A stretch of 64,000 nucleotides of DNA from Pelagibacteraceae bacterium (GTDB lineage: Bacteria > Pseudomonadota > Alphaproteobacteria > HIMB59), in assembly GCA_019651435.1 (NCBI GenBank), contig BOYI01000003.1, forward strand, positions 112,054-176,053, read 5' to 3'. Made by a program: the position numbers and the translations under genes. This document shows positions 37,458 through 48,139 of this stretch, one piece after another (positions within the stretch are counted from its first letter, which is position 1; each line of letters begins with the position of its first letter). Under the pieces are notes generated by a model. It ran no database searches and was not told the origin of the DNA. It was given only the letters and a program-made list of their open reading frames with translations.

Positions 37458-37913
37458 TTATTCTTTATTAAGCGAACCTAAAAACTGTTCAAAATCTTTT
37501 GTCTCTCTGAAATCTCTATATACTGAAGCAAAACGCACATACGCTACTTTGTCTAAAGTATATAGACCCTGCATCACCATTTCGCCAATGACGTTTGTGC
37601 TTATTTCATTTTCACCCATACCTTCAAGATCTCGAACTATTTTTGAAATAAGTTTTTCTTTAGTATCTATATCAACGGGTCTTTTTCTAAGAGCTAAATC
37701 TACAGATTTAGTAATTTTATCTCTATCAAAAATAGATTTTTCACCATTTTTTTTTACAACCAGAAATTCTCTAAACTGAACTCTTTCAAAGGTGGTAAAT
37801 CTTTCTTTGCGCTCGCAGCCACAAATTCTTCTTCTTCTAATTACACCCCCATCTTCTGTAGGGCGAGAGTCTAAAACTGAAGTCTCTTTCTCTTTACAGA
37901 AGGGGCATTTCAT
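37458..37913 (-). CDS. nrdR: Ribonucleotide reductase repressor NrdR
   Basis: The protein has 151 residues: N-terminal zinc ribbon ([18 protein letters not shown]) and an ATP-cone ([17 protein letters not shown], then [13 protein letters not shown]). It represses ribonucleotide reductase genes according to dATP/ATP. An oddity: the second knuckle reads [16 protein letters not shown]. The family has Cys-x2-Cys-x2-Arg-Phe, whereas here the Cys pair is Cys-x-Cys followed by four residues, so zinc geometry would be altered. A compensated pair of indels is possible. Confidence 0.92.
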   Translation of the reverse strand: MKCPFCKEKETSVLDSRPTEDGGVIRRRRICGCERKERFTTFERVQFREFLVVKKNGEKSIFDRDKITKSVDLALRKRPVDIDTKEKLISKIVRDLEGMGENEISTNVIGEMVMQGLYTLDKVAYVRFASVYRDFRETKDFEQFLGSLNKE

Positions 37914-37918
37914 AATTA

Positions 37919-39198
37919 TTAATGATTATATATTGGATATTTAGAACACAAGTCTTCTACTTCTTTTTTAATTGAAGATTCAATCATTGAAATATCTGAG
38001 TTTGAAGACGATAAAGTGTTAATAATAGTAGATATCTTTTCACCAATAAATCTGAATTCATCTTCTTTGAAACCTCTTGTAGTAGCTGCCGGAGATCCTA
38101 GTCTTATGCCCGAGGTGATTGTTGGAGGGTTAGGATCATTAGCTACGCCATTTTTATTACAAGTCATTCCTGCTCTTTCAAGACTTTCTTCAGCATCTTT
38201 TCCTGTCACGTTTTTTGATCTCAAATCGACCAAAACCATATGTGAGTCGGTGCCACCAGTAACGATATCTATACCATTAGCCATCAAAACTTCACCTAAT
38301 ACAGAAGCATTCTTTTTAACTTGCTGAATATATTGTTTAAACTCTGGCTGAAGAGCTTCTCCAAAAGCAACAGCTTTAGCTGCAATTACATGCATTAAAG
38401 GACCCCCTTGAAGGCCTGGAAAAACTGAACTGTTAAATTTTTTACCTAAATCTAGATCGTTAGATAAAATCATTCCTCCTCGTGGACCTCTTATGGTCTT
38501 ATGAGTTGTAGAAGTTACTACATGAGCATGTGGTACTGGATCAGGATATTCTTTTGCAGCAACTAATCCTGAGTAATGGGCCATATCCACTAACAAATAA
38601 GCTTCAACTTTATCTGCTATTTCTCTAAAACGTTTGAAATCAATATTTCTTGGATAAGCTGAACCGCCAGCAATGATTAAAGCAGGTTTATGCTCTATAG
38701 CTAGTTTTTCTACCTCATCATAGTTAATAAGAGAGGTAGATGGATCGATACCATATTGGATTGCATTAAAATATTTTCCTGATTGGTTAGGACGAGAGCC
38801 ATGAGTTAAGTGACCCCAGCATCTAAAGACATTCCTAGGATTGTATCTCCAGGTTTAATAAGAGCTAAAAAAACTGCTTGATTAGCTTGAGCACCAGAGT
38901 GCGGTTGAACATTAGCATAAGCGCATCCGTAAACTTGTTTTAATCTTTCAATTGCAAGGTTCTCAGCAATATCAACAAATTCACAACCACCATAATATCT
39001 TTTAGCGCTATATCCTTCTGCATATTTGTTGGTCATAATTGAACCTTGAGCTTCAAGCACAGCCTTTGAAACAATATTTTCAGATGCTATAAGTTCAATT
39101 TGATTTTGTTGACGACTAAGTTCTTGGGAAATTGAATTAAATAAGTCTTTATCGGCCTGCTCTAGGCTGCTAGAAAAAAATTGTGCATTTAGTGTCAT
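37919..39198 (-). CDS. glyA: Serine hydroxymethyltransferase, one frameshift
   Basis: The protein is about 426 residues. The N-terminal piece (38806-39198) has [39 protein letters not shown] and [13 protein letters not shown]. The remainder has [14 protein letters not shown], the PLP Lys motif [16 protein letters not shown] and [19 protein letters not shown]. The frame slips near 38810-38815, where a missing G turns LDAGGHLTHGS into LDAGVT. It interconverts serine and glycine and charges folate with one-carbon units. Confidence 0.94.
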
Positions 39199-39635
39199 AG
39201 CTGTTCTATTCTCCTTGTATGTCTTCCTTCTTCAAATTCTGTGTTGAAATAGGCATCGAGCATAGCAAAAATTTTCTTTTTTACAAAAGGTCTTCCTTGC
39301 AAACAAATTACATTAGAGTCGTTGTGTTTTCTCGTCATTCTTGCAGAACTAACGTTATGGCACAAGGAGGCCCGAATATGATTATGCCTATTTGCACTTA
39401 TGCTTACTCCTATACCTGACCCACAGATCAGTATGCCCATTGAGGATTTATTGATCTTTTTGCATAATTTTTTTGCAAATTTAGGATAATCAACAGATTT
39501 TTCGGAATTTGTACCTAAATCTTGAAAATTAATTCTTTTTTTGTTCAGATAATCTTTAATTATAAGCAGTTTTAGCGGATATCCAGCGTGATCTGAAGCT
39601 ATGTATACCTTTTTAATTTTTTTTAATAATTTCAC
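39195..39635 (-). CDS. rpiB: Ribose-5-phosphate isomerase B
   Basis: The protein has 146 residues. RpiB/LacA signatures are [45 protein letters not shown] with the catalytic Cys, and [19 protein letters not shown]. It interconverts ribose- and ribulose-5-phosphate. It overlaps glyA by 4 bp in the common rpiB-glyA-nrdR order, and overlaps recO by 23 bp. Confidence 0.94.
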   Translation of the reverse strand: MKLLKKIKKVYIASDHAGYPLKLLIIKDYLNKKRINFQDLGTNSEKSVDYPKFAKKLCKKINKSSMGILICGSGIGVSISANRHNHIRASLCHNVSSARMTRKHNDSNVICLQGRPFVKKKIFAMLDAYFNTEFEEGRHTRRIEQL

Positions 39636-40245
39636 TTCTATTAAAAGGTAAATTAATATTCAAATTATTCAATACTTTCGCCATCACCTTTTCCATGAAG
39701 TCAGAAAATACTTTTTGTAATTTTTGATCATTTCTAAGTGAATTTATTAATTCATCATAAGAGTTCGCATTAATTGAAAGACCATCACCTAAAACTTTTT
39801 TTATAACGCTGTCACTTAGGTCAGGCTGATAGCCAGAAGATTTTAAAATTTCTAATTCTAATTGTATCAAATCGACTAAATAATTTGAACTATTGTTCAT
39901 TGCAATAAGTAAACCTTGATAAGTATTCAGTATTTCAGACTGTTTATCCTCTAAGAAAAGAAGCTTATTAATTAAGAAGCAACTGTAATCAATAACCTTA
40001 AGTCTATATTTATCAAACAAAAACCAATTATATGATTGGATTAAATTAGTATTTAAACAAGAATTTTCTTTGTTAAATTCAATTTCTGATATTATTCCTT
40101 TAACAAAATCAGTATTTTTTTTTTTGGACTTACCACCAAAGACAATCAAACTTTTTTTTCCAAATTCGCATGAGAATACAGATATCAATAAATGATTTTC
40201 TTTGTAATTGTCAACTTTGGTAATAATCGCAGGAGTTTTGAACAA
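39613..40245 (-). CDS. recO: DNA repair protein RecO
   Basis: The protein has 210 residues. The N-terminal OB fold reads TPAIITKVDNYKENHLLISV with GKKSLIVFGGKSKK. The helical middle domain has LLFLEDKQSEILNTYQGLL and LIQLELEILKSSGYQPDL, as expected before the usual Cys-rich patch. That zinc patch is absent here, as in many alphaproteobacterial homologues. It loads RecA by displacing SSB. It lies between rnc and rpiB with short gaps. Confidence 0.85.
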   Translation of the reverse strand: MFKTPAIITKVDNYKENHLLISVFSCEFGKKSLIVFGGKSKKKNTDFVKGIISEIEFNKENSCLNTNLIQSYNWFLFDKYRLKVIDYSCFLINKLLFLEDKQSEILNTYQGLLIAMNNSSNYLVDLIQLELEILKSSGYQPDLSDSVIKKVLGDGLSINANSYDELINSLRNDQKLQKVFSDFMEKVMAKVLNNLNINLPFNRSEIIKKN

Positions 40246-40252
40246 AGTAAAA

Positions 40253-40900
40253 CTATTTTAAATTTATCAATTTAATCATTTTTTTTGCTGCGGCTATTTC
40301 TGCTTTTTGTTTTGAAATACCTTCACCCTCAACAGTCAAATCATTTATTTTTAATTCAACCACAAATTTTGGTTTATGCTTTGTTCCAAGTTCATCAATT
40401 AATTTATATTGTGGAATCATTTTATTTTTCTTTTGACTATACTCTTGAATAAAAGTTTTTGGATCTTTCTGAGGAAGGGTATTAAGCTCCTCATTCCACA
40501 ATAGGTAAATAAATTGTTTTGTAAAATTGAGATCTTTATTAATATAAATAAAACCAATCAAAGACTCTATAGCATCAGCATAAATAGAATTTTTACTAGA
40601 TTTAGGATCTAATTGGTGCTTAAAAATTTCAATTAAATCATGTTTTTTAAAAATTTTGGCAAGCATACTTGTGTTTACAAGGTGTATAAATCTTCTGGAG
40701 ATTTCATCCAAAGAGCTATTTGAAAAATTATTAATCAAGTATTCTGAAATTACTAATCCAAGCACACGATCGCCTAAGAATTCATATTTTTGAAATGGCT
40801 TATTTGAATTCTTTTGGCGTTTGTCATAACTATCGTGCTTTAGGCTAGTTTGATAACCCTTTATGCTTTTAATAATTTTAAAAATTTCAGTTTTATTCAA
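40253..40900 (-). CDS. rnc: Ribonuclease III
   Basis: The protein has 215 residues. The nuclease domain has KYEFLGDRVLGLVISEYLI (catalytic Glu/Asp) and the second acidic cluster YADAIESLIGFIYI. The C-terminal double-stranded-RNA-binding domain starts DPKTFIQEYSQKKN and ends GISKQKAEIAAAKKMIKLI. It processes rRNA and regulatory duplexes. It follows lepB by 3 bp, the usual lepB-rnc-recO order. Confidence 0.94.
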   Translation of the reverse strand: MNKTEIFKIIKSIKGYQTSLKHDSYDKRQKNSNKPFQKYEFLGDRVLGLVISEYLINNFSNSSLDEISRRFIHLVNTSMLAKIFKKHDLIEIFKHQLDPKSSKNSIYADAIESLIGFIYINKDLNFTKQFIYLLWNEELNTLPQKDPKTFIQEYSQKKNKMIPQYKLIDELGTKHKPKFVVELKINDLTVEGEGISKQKAEIAAAKKMIKLINLK

Positions 40901-40903
40901 AAT

Positions 40904-41633
40904 CTATTTAACAATATTAAATAATCTATCATACCTAATATGTAATGGCAGTGTCCAAAATCTACTAAATCTAAAATCAGTGTCTATTGAAAACCAGATA
41001 AACCATACTTTTCCAATTATATTTTCTTTTGGAACAAAACCCACACCGCTCATGACACGACTATCTGAAGAGTTATCACGATTGTCACCCATGAAGAAAA
41101 ATTTGTTTTTAGGTACTTTATACTCTGGCGTGTAATCAAGAGGACCGCTATCTGTTAAATTCAAAATTTTGTATTCACTCTCAACAAGTTGACTTATGTT
41201 AGCTTGGTATTGGTCATCAAAAATAAACCATCTTCACTTTGTTCAATGACCTCAAAATTATCAGAGTCTAGTTTTTTACATAAATCAAACCATCTACAAC
41301 TTTGATTGTTTCACCAGGCAACCCCACTAATCTTTTTACATAGTTAATATTTTCTTGACCAGGTAATTTAAAAACAATGATGTCGCCACGACTTGGATTC
41401 TTTTCCAAAATTTTTCCTGAAAATGGAGCTAAGCCAAATGGAAAAGAATATCTTGAATAACCATAATCCCATTTAGAAACAAACAAAAAATCTCCAACTA
41501 ATAAATTTGGCTTCATTGAGCCAGAGGGTATTTTAAAAGGTTCAATTGCAAAAGTTCTTATGACTCCAGCTATCAATAAAGCCCAGAGTAAAGCCTTAAT
41601 ATTATTTACAAATGATGATTTAAGTTTTTTCAA
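40904..41633 (-). CDS. lepB: Signal peptidase I, frameshifted
   Basis: The reconstructed protein is about 242 residues. The N-terminal piece (41268-41633) has one membrane helix and the catalytic Ser in KIPSGSMKPNLLVGDFLF, plus the catalytic Lys in NYVKRLVGLPGE. The middle, recovered by frame shifting between 41270 and 41160, reads FDDQYQANISQLVESEYKIL. The C-terminal piece has FFMGDNRDNSSDSRVMSGVG, the box E motif. At least two slips occur. It cleaves signal peptides of exported proteins. Confidence 0.92.
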
Positions 41634-41988
41634 TTATAACCGACGCAATCGAATATTTTTTTGTATCAGACAAGCTAACATGAATAAGAAAATTGCCAAA
41701 TTTTTCTTTCATATATTTGTATAATTCATTTTTTGGAAAAATTTCTGGTTTTCCCATTTTGTCTCTTTGAACAGATATATCTTTTGGAAAACATGGGGAT
41801 CTGAACCCTAATCCCAAAGATTTTGAAAATGCTTCTTTGATAGCAAAATTATTTGATAATAATTTGGGAGTTATTTCATCGATCTTATCCAAAGCAAAAT
41901 ATTTATCTACAAATGTATGATTAAATTTTTGATATATGGTTGAAACTCTATTTATTTCAATTAGGTCAATTCCATGTCCAATAATCAT
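41620..41988 (-). CDS. acpS: Holo-acyl carrier protein synthase
   Basis: The protein has 122 residues. Family motifs are GHGIDLIEINRVSTI (metal Asp), FAIKEAFSKSLGLGFRSPCF and the C-terminal LIHVSLSDTKKYSIASVII. It transfers phosphopantetheine from CoA to apo-ACP. It overlaps lepB by 14 bp and follows pdxJ by 1 bp, the classic pdxJ-acpS-lepB order. Confidence 0.94.
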   Translation of the reverse strand: MIIGHGIDLIEINRVSTIYQKFNHTFVDKYFALDKIDEITPKLLSNNFAIKEAFSKSLGLGFRSPCFPKDISVQRDKMGKPEIFPKNELYKYMKEKFGNFLIHVSLSDTKKYSIASVIIEKT

Positions 41989-41989
41989 T

Positions 41990-42689
41990 TTAAATAATTC
42001 TTTGAAATTTTTTTATTGTTTCATTAAGTGATAAAAAAATAGCTTCTGAAATTATAAAATGACCAATATGAACAGTATCTATTTTTTTTCTATTTTTAAT
42101 AAACTTAATATTTGAGAAATTTAAACCATGACCGATATTTACTTTTAAATTTACATTAGATGCGTAATCAATCATGTTATTGATTTTTTCTTTATCTTTA
42201 TTATTTATTTTAATTTTATCTAAGGATCCTGTGTGAAGTTCTACTGTCTGAAATTTTAATTTTTTGCTAAATTTATTGCTTTTTTATTAGGGTTTATAAA
42301 AGCACTAAGCTCAATTCCATTAGAATGGCAAACTGATAAAAGTGATCTTAGTTTATTTTCTGAAATTTTTCTAGATTCAGTCCACCTTCAGTAGTTATTT
42401 CATTTCGTTTCTCAGGAACTAAACAAATAAAATTTGGTTTTATTCTTTTTGAAATTGAAATCATTTCATCGGTTAAGGCCATTTCTAGGTTAATAGGTAA
42501 TCTTGAGTGTTTTTTCAGTAATTTAAGATCACTGTCATTAATATGTCTTCTATCTTCTCTTAAATGAACAGTTAGAGTATCAACTTTCGCTTTTTCGCAA
42601 ACTTTTAAAGCTCTTAAAATGCTAGGATTGTCTTGGCCTCGAGCATTTCTTAGAGTTGCAATGTGATCTATATTTACGCCTAGTTTCAT
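41990..42689 (-). CDS. pdxJ: Pyridoxine 5'-phosphate synthase, frameshifted
   Basis: The reconstructed protein is about 232 residues. The N-terminal piece (42348-42689) reads LGVNIDHIATLRNARGQDNP, DTLTVHLREDRRHI and the NLEMA block. The C-terminal piece has LKVNIGHGLNFSNIKFI and the HIGHFIISEAIF tail with the catalytic His. The centre (42180-42345) needs at least two frame changes. It makes PNP, feeding the many PLP enzymes in this window. Its ATG overlaps the spoT stop by one base. Confidence 0.9.
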
Positions 42690-44822
42690 TAGTAAGTTAA
42701 TGTCTGCCTTTTTACCTTATCAACTTGACTGAGAGTCTTCATTTCAGCCAAAAGAAATTTTAATTTTTCAGAGTCTTCAATTTTTATATCTATGAAAAGG
42801 TATAATTTTTTTTAGATCTTTCAGCAATTCTTATGTTTTCTATATTAATCTGGTGTTTATCAAAAATAGAAGTAATACTGAACAAAGCTCCGGTTGATTT
42901 TTAATTATGATTTCTATTCTTGTACTAAAATCTTTGTTAATATTACTATTTCCCCAATTAGATCTATAAAAGTTGTCTTTATGATAATAACCTAAGCTAT
43001 CACATATTGTGTTATGTACTACTAATCCTCTTCCATAAGACATTACAGAAATGATATTATCTCCACTAATTGGAGAGCAGCATGTGGCATAATTAACTGC
43101 AATTCCATTTTCATATTTACTAACATTAATTCTTGGATTGGGGTCTTTGGTAAATAGTTTTTTAACAAAATTATTTTCTAAATCTTTGAATAAGTCATTA
43201 AGATCTTTACGGGACAAGAATCCTCGACCTACATTTTCAAATAACTTATTTTGATATTTAAAATCTGTATGACTTAATATTTTTGCATACAAGGTTCTCA
43301 GTTTCACTAATGTTTTTTAGTTTGGCTAAATATTTTAAAATATCTTTACCTAGTTTTTTCAAACTCTCTTCTTCTTTTTGATCTGAAAAAGTGTCTGATC
43401 TTTTCTCGAACTTTCTCCTTTTTAACAAACCTAATCCACAAAGGAGAAATAGTAGTTTTATCGTTTAATATAATTTCAACTTGATCACCGCTAATTAGTT
43501 TAGTTTTAAGCGGTACATCTAGTCCATTAACTTTTGCTCCGGAGCATCTGTCACCAATATCTGTATGAATAGTGTATGCAAAATCCACTGGGGTTGAGTC
43601 TACAGGCAATGTATATAACTCTCCTTTGGGAGAAAAAACATAAATCTGCTCATCAAAGAATTGTTGGGATGTTTTGTTAAGAATAAGATGTTTTTCATTC
43701 TTCTCCTCGACATAATTTACAGCATCTCTAAGCCATGAATACATATTTTGATCATTTTCATCTTTGCTCAAGTACTTATACCTCCAATGAGCAGCAATAC
43801 CGTTTTCAGCAATCATATGCATTGCCTGATCTAATTTGAATTTCAAAGATTTTATTATTAAAAATAATATCAGTATGGATAGATCTGTATCCATTAGGTT
43901 TTGGATTAGAAATATAATCTTTTGTTCTACCTATTTTTGCTGAAAATTTTCGATGAATTATTCCGAGAACCTTATAACAATCTCTTGTTGATTTAGTAAT
44001 ATTCTAACTGCAGCAATATCAGATATTGAATTAAGATCAGAGTTTCTTTTATTTATTTTTTTCCAAATAGAATAAGGGGCTTTTTTTCTATAATGAATTT
44101 CAGCTTGTATATTTTCTTTAGAAACAAAAGAGTTGGTTATTTTTTCTAATTCTTTAAAAGAATTTTCTAAGTTTTTAAATGTATTATCTATCTTATCATT
44201 AATTCTATTGTAAATATCAGGATGAAGATTTTTAAAAGAAATATTTCTAAAGTGGATTTCCAATTTTCAAATCCTAACTCTCAGCCAAAGGTGCATAAAT
44301 TAGTAAAGTTTCATTGCTAACTCTTTTTCTTTTTTCAACATCTTTAAAGAAATGAATAGTTTTTATGTTATGAAGTCGATCAGCTAATTTTATTATTAAT
44401 ACTCTGATATCTTTTGCTGTTGAAATTAATAATTTTCTAAAATTTTCAGCTTCTTTTTCAGATCTAGTAATTTTTTTTTCTTCTAAAAAATCAATTTTAG
44501 TTAAGCCATCGACTAAACTCGCTATAGATTTACCAAAAATTTTATTAAGTTGATCTTTTGAATATTGTGTATCTTCAATTACATCATGCAGTAAGCCTGT
44601 TATAACTGTTTCAGTATCAAGTTTTAAATCAATTAATGATTTACAAACTTCATAAGGGTGAATGATATAAGGGTCACCAGAAGCTCGAAACTGATCTTTG
44701 TGAGAAGTTTCAGCTACTTCAATAGCTTTAACAAAAAGTTTTTCGTTAAAATTTTTGTCATATGACTTTAGTGCTGATTTAAAATCAGAGAAGCTTTCAC
44801 TAAAATAGCTTGATTGAAACAT
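42689..44822 (-). CDS. spoT: RelA/SpoT bifunctional (p)ppGpp synthetase/hydrolase, multiply frameshifted
   Basis: The reconstructed protein is about 710 residues. The HD hydrolase domain is intact (44274-44822): HPYEVCKSLIDLKLD, GLLHDVIEDTQY and LADRLHNIKTIHFF. Synthetase segments follow in pieces: DIAAVRILLNQQEI, ENGIAAHWRYK and, in the TGS domain, YVFSPKGELYTLPVDSTPVD plus FAYTIHTDIGDRC. The C-terminal ACT reads NINIENIRIAER and ends QVDKVKRQTLTY with a stop at 42689. Five or more slips occur, and it is the most damaged gene before 59 kb. It is the stringent-response switch; intact HD motifs predict hydrolase activity. Confidence 0.9.
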
Positions 44823-44851
44823 CAGCTATTAAAATAAACTAAAAAAAGACT

Positions 44852-45118
44852 TTAATCTTCAAGAAGATGATCTTCGTTTTCTTCTTCTTTTTCCTGGACT
44901 AATTGATAGCTCTTAATAATGTCTTCTTTAACATCATCAACACTAATTTTTTCATCAGCAATCTCTCTGAGAGCAACTACTGTGCTTTTATCATTATCTA
45001 GTGGTACTTGAGCCTCATTTCCTGCATTTAGGACTTTTGCTCTATGTGAAGCTAATAGCACTAAATCAAAAAGGCTATCAACGTTTTTAATACAATCTTC
45101 TACTGTAACTCTTGCCAT
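44852..45118 (-). CDS. rpoZ: RNA polymerase omega subunit
   Basis: The protein has 88 residues. The omega core is visible: [32 protein letters not shown] and [15 protein letters not shown], followed by an acidic tail of alternating Glu/Asp. It stabilises the beta' subunit and, with SpoT beside it, links to ppGpp sensing. It sits 29 bp upstream of spoT, the usual order. Confidence 0.95.
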   Translation of the reverse strand: MARVTVEDCIKNVDSLFDLVLLASHRAKVLNAGNEAQVPLDNDKSTVVALREIADEKISVDDVKEDIIKSYQLVQEKEEENEDHLLED

Positions 45119-45162
45119 GGAAGGTTTATATGAGAATGTAAGAGTAATTACAAGAGGAATTA

Positions 45163-45600
45163 TTATTTCCTTAATAATCGCTCTTTTTTACGACTCCACT
45201 CCCTTTGTTTGATTGACTCTCTTTTGTCATATTTTTTCTTACCAACACCCACTCCAAACTTTACCTTGGCCAGTCCTTTTTCATTAAAAAAAATTTCCAT
45301 GGGGACCGCTGTAAATCCTTTAGTGGTAAGTAGGCCTAATATTTTTTTAATTTCTCGTTTATTTAAAAGAAGTTTCTTTACAGATTTAATCTTTTTTTTC
45401 CCATCAAAATTTTTTTGAAGAGATATTATTTCAAAATTGTTGATAAAAATCTCTCCTTTTTGCTCATTAATAAAACTTGATTGAATGGAAGCCTTACCCT
45501 GTCTTAGAGGTTTAACCTCATTGCTTTCTAAAACTAAACCAGCAATATAAGTCTCTTTGATTTCATAATCAAATTTTGCTCTTCGATTTAAAATAGACAA
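45163..45600 (-). CDS. smpB: SsrA-binding protein SmpB
   Basis: The protein has 145 residues. Signatures are [39 protein letters not shown] and [19 protein letters not shown] with the basic C-terminal tail that enters the decoding site. It partners tmRNA in ribosome rescue; no tmRNA gene is seen here. It is directly adjacent to dapA, and dapA-smpB is a common pair. Confidence 0.95.
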   Translation of the reverse strand: MSILNRRAKFDYEIKETYIAGLVLESNEVKPLRQGKASIQSSFINEQKGEIFINNFEIISLQKNFDGKKKIKSVKKLLLNKREIKKILGLLTTKGFTAVPMEIFFNEKGLAKVKFGVGVGKKKYDKRESIKQREWSRKKERLLRK

Positions 45601-46471
45601 TTAAATAAATTTTAAGTCTTTAAGAACTTTTCTGACTTGCTTTTTTGTCTCTGGACTCAATTCAGTTAGAGGTTCACGAACATCTGCTTTACACTTTCCC
45701 ATTAATGACAATGCGTATTTAGATGGAGTTGGACTGGGTTCACTAAAAAGAATTTGTGATAAAGGGGCTAATTTCATATTAACAAGATCAAACTGCTTAT
45801 AGTTTTTTACTTGCCAATAATAATGTAATTTAGATGTTAACCTAGGTGCCACATTAGCAGTAACAGATATACAACCATGACCACCTTGGGCTAGATAACC
45901 TGCTATGGTTCCATCTTCACCAGAAATGTAATTAAAATTCTTTTTCATAAAAGTTCTCATAACTAAAGGTCTTGAAAGGTCATTAGATGCATCTTTAATT
46001 CCAACGATGTTAGAAATTTTATTTAGTTCTTTAAAACTCTCATAAGAAAGATCAACAATTGATCTACCTGGAATATTATAAATAATTTGTTTTAAAGGTG
46101 TTACTTTTGCAATTTTTTTGAAATGATTAATAAGCCCTTTTTGATTAGGTTTATTATAATATGGAGTCACTACTAGACCATAATTTGCTCCGGACTTGTA
46201 TGCATGCTTTGTAAATTCAATAGCTTCTTTCGTGGAATTGATCCTGTTCCAGCAATTACTGGAATTTTCTTCCAGCTACCTTTACAGCAAACTCAACAAG
46301 CTTCATATGCTCATCATGAGTTAGCGTAGGAGACTCACCTGTAGTACCACAAACAGTAACTCCTGAAATTCCCTCTTTAATTTGCCATTTCAAAAGGTTA
46401 GCAAAACAATCAAAGTCAACTTCACCTTTGGAAAAGGGAGTGATGATAGCTGGTATAGATCCTTTAAGCAT
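45601..46471 (-). CDS. dapA: 4-hydroxy-tetrahydrodipicolinate synthase, frameshifted
   Basis: The protein is about 290 residues. The N-terminal piece (46256-46471) has IPAIITPFSKGEVDFDCFA and VCGTTGESPTLTHDEH. Joining frames near 46256 and 46240 recovers PVIAGTGSNSTKEAIEFTKH, AYKSGANYGLVV. The rest has TPYYNKPNQKGLINHF with the catalytic Tyr, LKQIIYNIPGRS and NIVGIKDASNDLSR with the Schiff-base Lys. It makes the first lysine/peptidoglycan-specific intermediate. Confidence 0.94.
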
Positions 46472-46505
46472 AATTTATATTAGTATAATTTTCATACTTT
46501 TTATA

Positions 46506-46597
46506 TGGCGGAGAGAGAGGGATTCGAACCCTCGGTACAACTTGCGTCGTACGGCGGTTTAGCAAACCGCTGGTTTCAGCCACTCACCCACCTCTCC
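46506..46597 (-). tRNA. tRNA-Ser (GCU)
   Basis: The minus strand shows a class II tRNA of about 92 bases: acceptor GGAGAGG, anticodon stem-loop GCGGTTTGCTAAACCGC (anticodon GCT), a long variable arm CGTACGACGCAAGTTGTACG-like, T arm GGGTTCGAATCCC and encoded CCA. It lies between dapA and gatB. Confidence 0.94.
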
Positions 46598-46648
46598 ATA
46601 AATCAATTCTAAGCTGAATGTGCAGTAGCGCAATATAGCCAAATAAAA

Positions 46649-48139
46649 TTATTTGTCATTTATTTTATCACAATTTTCAAAAATTAGGCTTTTGCCGTTT
46701 ATTATTTTTAATTTTTCTAATAAGATTTTGTTTATTAACTTAGGGTTGCCTTTACCCTTAGTTGATTTTAGGCATTTTCCAACAAAATACCCTAAAACTC
46801 GATCTGAGCCGCCTTGGAATTTTGCTATATTTTCTTCCTCACCAACTAAAGCTTCATCAATAATTTTTTCTAATTCGCTAGTATCTGAGACTTGTTCTAA
46901 TCCCATCTTTTTTACAAGCTCATTTGGTTTTCCTTTTCCTTCTAAAACCTGAGGTAATATTTCTTTTCCAGCTTTATTTGAGATTACATCTTCTGAAATT
47001 AATTTTAATAAATCAGTAATATCTTTTGTGAATTCTAATAAACTTAATACCTCAGTGTTTTTTTCTTTGATAAAAGCAAAAATATCCCCAACTAGACAAC
47101 TTGCAATATTTTTAGGAGCTACATCTGACTCGTTAATCATTTGCTCAAAAAGAACAGTATTCTCTTTTTCTGCAATAATTATTTTAGAAATGTCTTTATC
47201 AATTTTGTATTCATTGATGTATCTATTCATTTTCTCATGGGGAAGCTCTTCCATGCTTGGCTTAATTTGATTTATTTGCTCATCTGTAAGATTAACTGGT
47301 AATAAATCTGGATCTGGGAAATATCTATAATCATGAGAAAATTCCTTACTTCTCATAGGACGTGTTTCCCCAGTGTTTGTGTCAAACAACATAGTATTTT
47401 GTTCAACAGATTCCCCAGCCTCTAGAACTTCAATTTGCCTTTGAAACTCAAATTCAATAGCTTGTCTAATAAATTTAAAGGAATTTAAATTTTTAATTTC
47501 ACATCGGGTCCCAAGTTCACCACCTGGTTTTCTTACTGATAAATTTACATCAGCACGTAACGATCCCTCCTGCATATTCCCATCACAAACATCTATATAC
47601 ATTAAAGTTTGTCTTAATGAGGACATATAATTGACAACGTCTTCAGCTGAGGATAAATCAGGATATGAAACGATTTCTAGTAAAGGAGTTCCTACTCTAT
47701 TTAGATCAATAAAACTAAATTTAGGATCTATATCATGGATACTTTTTCCAGCATCTTGCTCAAGGTGAGCTCTTTCTATTCGAATTTTTTTGGTGCTTCC
47801 ATCTGGCTGATCTATATCTAGGTAACCCTCACTTAAAATGGGGAATTCAAATTGGCTAATCTGATATCCTTGCGGCAGGTCTGGATAAAAATAGTTTTTT
47901 CTCTCGAAAACAGAGTGTTTATTTATAGTAAAATTTAGTGCAAATCCGGTTTTAATTGCTTTTTCAATACAAGCCCAATTTAATACAGGAAGCATACCTG
48001 GCATACCTGAGTCGATAAAATTAACATTTTCATTTGGCTCTGAACCAAATAAATTTGGAGATGATGAGAATAATTTAGAGGTTGTTTTTAGTTGAGCATG
48101 AACCTCTAATCCAATTACCATCTCCCAATTATTACTCAT
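46649..48139 (-). CDS. gatB: Aspartyl/glutamyl-tRNA amidotransferase subunit B
   Basis: The protein has 496 residues. The kinase-like core has VIGLEVHAQLKTTSKLFSSS, the FYPDLPQGYQISQFEFPI motif, IERAHLEQDAGKSIHD, DLNRVGTPLLEIVS and RCEIKNLNSFKFI. The C-terminal YqeY-like helical domain ends GYFVGKCLKSTKGKGNPKL. It activates mischarged Glu/Asp-tRNA for amidation. It overlaps gatA by 8 bp. Confidence 0.96.
   Translation of the reverse strand: MSNNWEMVIGLEVHAQLKTTSKLFSSSPNLFGSEPNENVNFIDSGMPGMLPVLNWACIEKAIKTGFALNFTINKHSVFERKNYFYPDLPQGYQISQFEFPILSEGYLDIDQPDGSTKKIRIERAHLEQDAGKSIHDIDPKFSFIDLNRVGTPLLEIVSYPDLSSAEDVVNYMSSLRQTLMYIDVCDGNMQEGSLRADVNLSVRKPGGELGTRCEIKNLNSFKFIRQAIEFEFQRQIEVLEAGESVEQNTMLFDTNTGETRPMRSKEFSHDYRYFPDPDLLPVNLTDEQINQIKPSMEELPHEKMNRYINEYKIDKDISKIIIAEKENTVLFEQMINESDVAPKNIASCLVGDIFAFIKEKNTEVLSLLEFTKDITDLLKLISEDVISNKAGKEILPQVLEGKGKPNELVKKMGLEQVSDTSELEKIIDEALVGEEENIAKFQGGSDRVLGYFVGKCLKSTKGKGNPKLINKILLEKLKIINGKSLIFENCDKINDK

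Noticed and set aside
39600..39612. Further GntR operator half-site (GTATACC) near the rpiB start
   Set aside because: Only one half-site, inside rpiB codons, with no matching second arm; chance occurrence.
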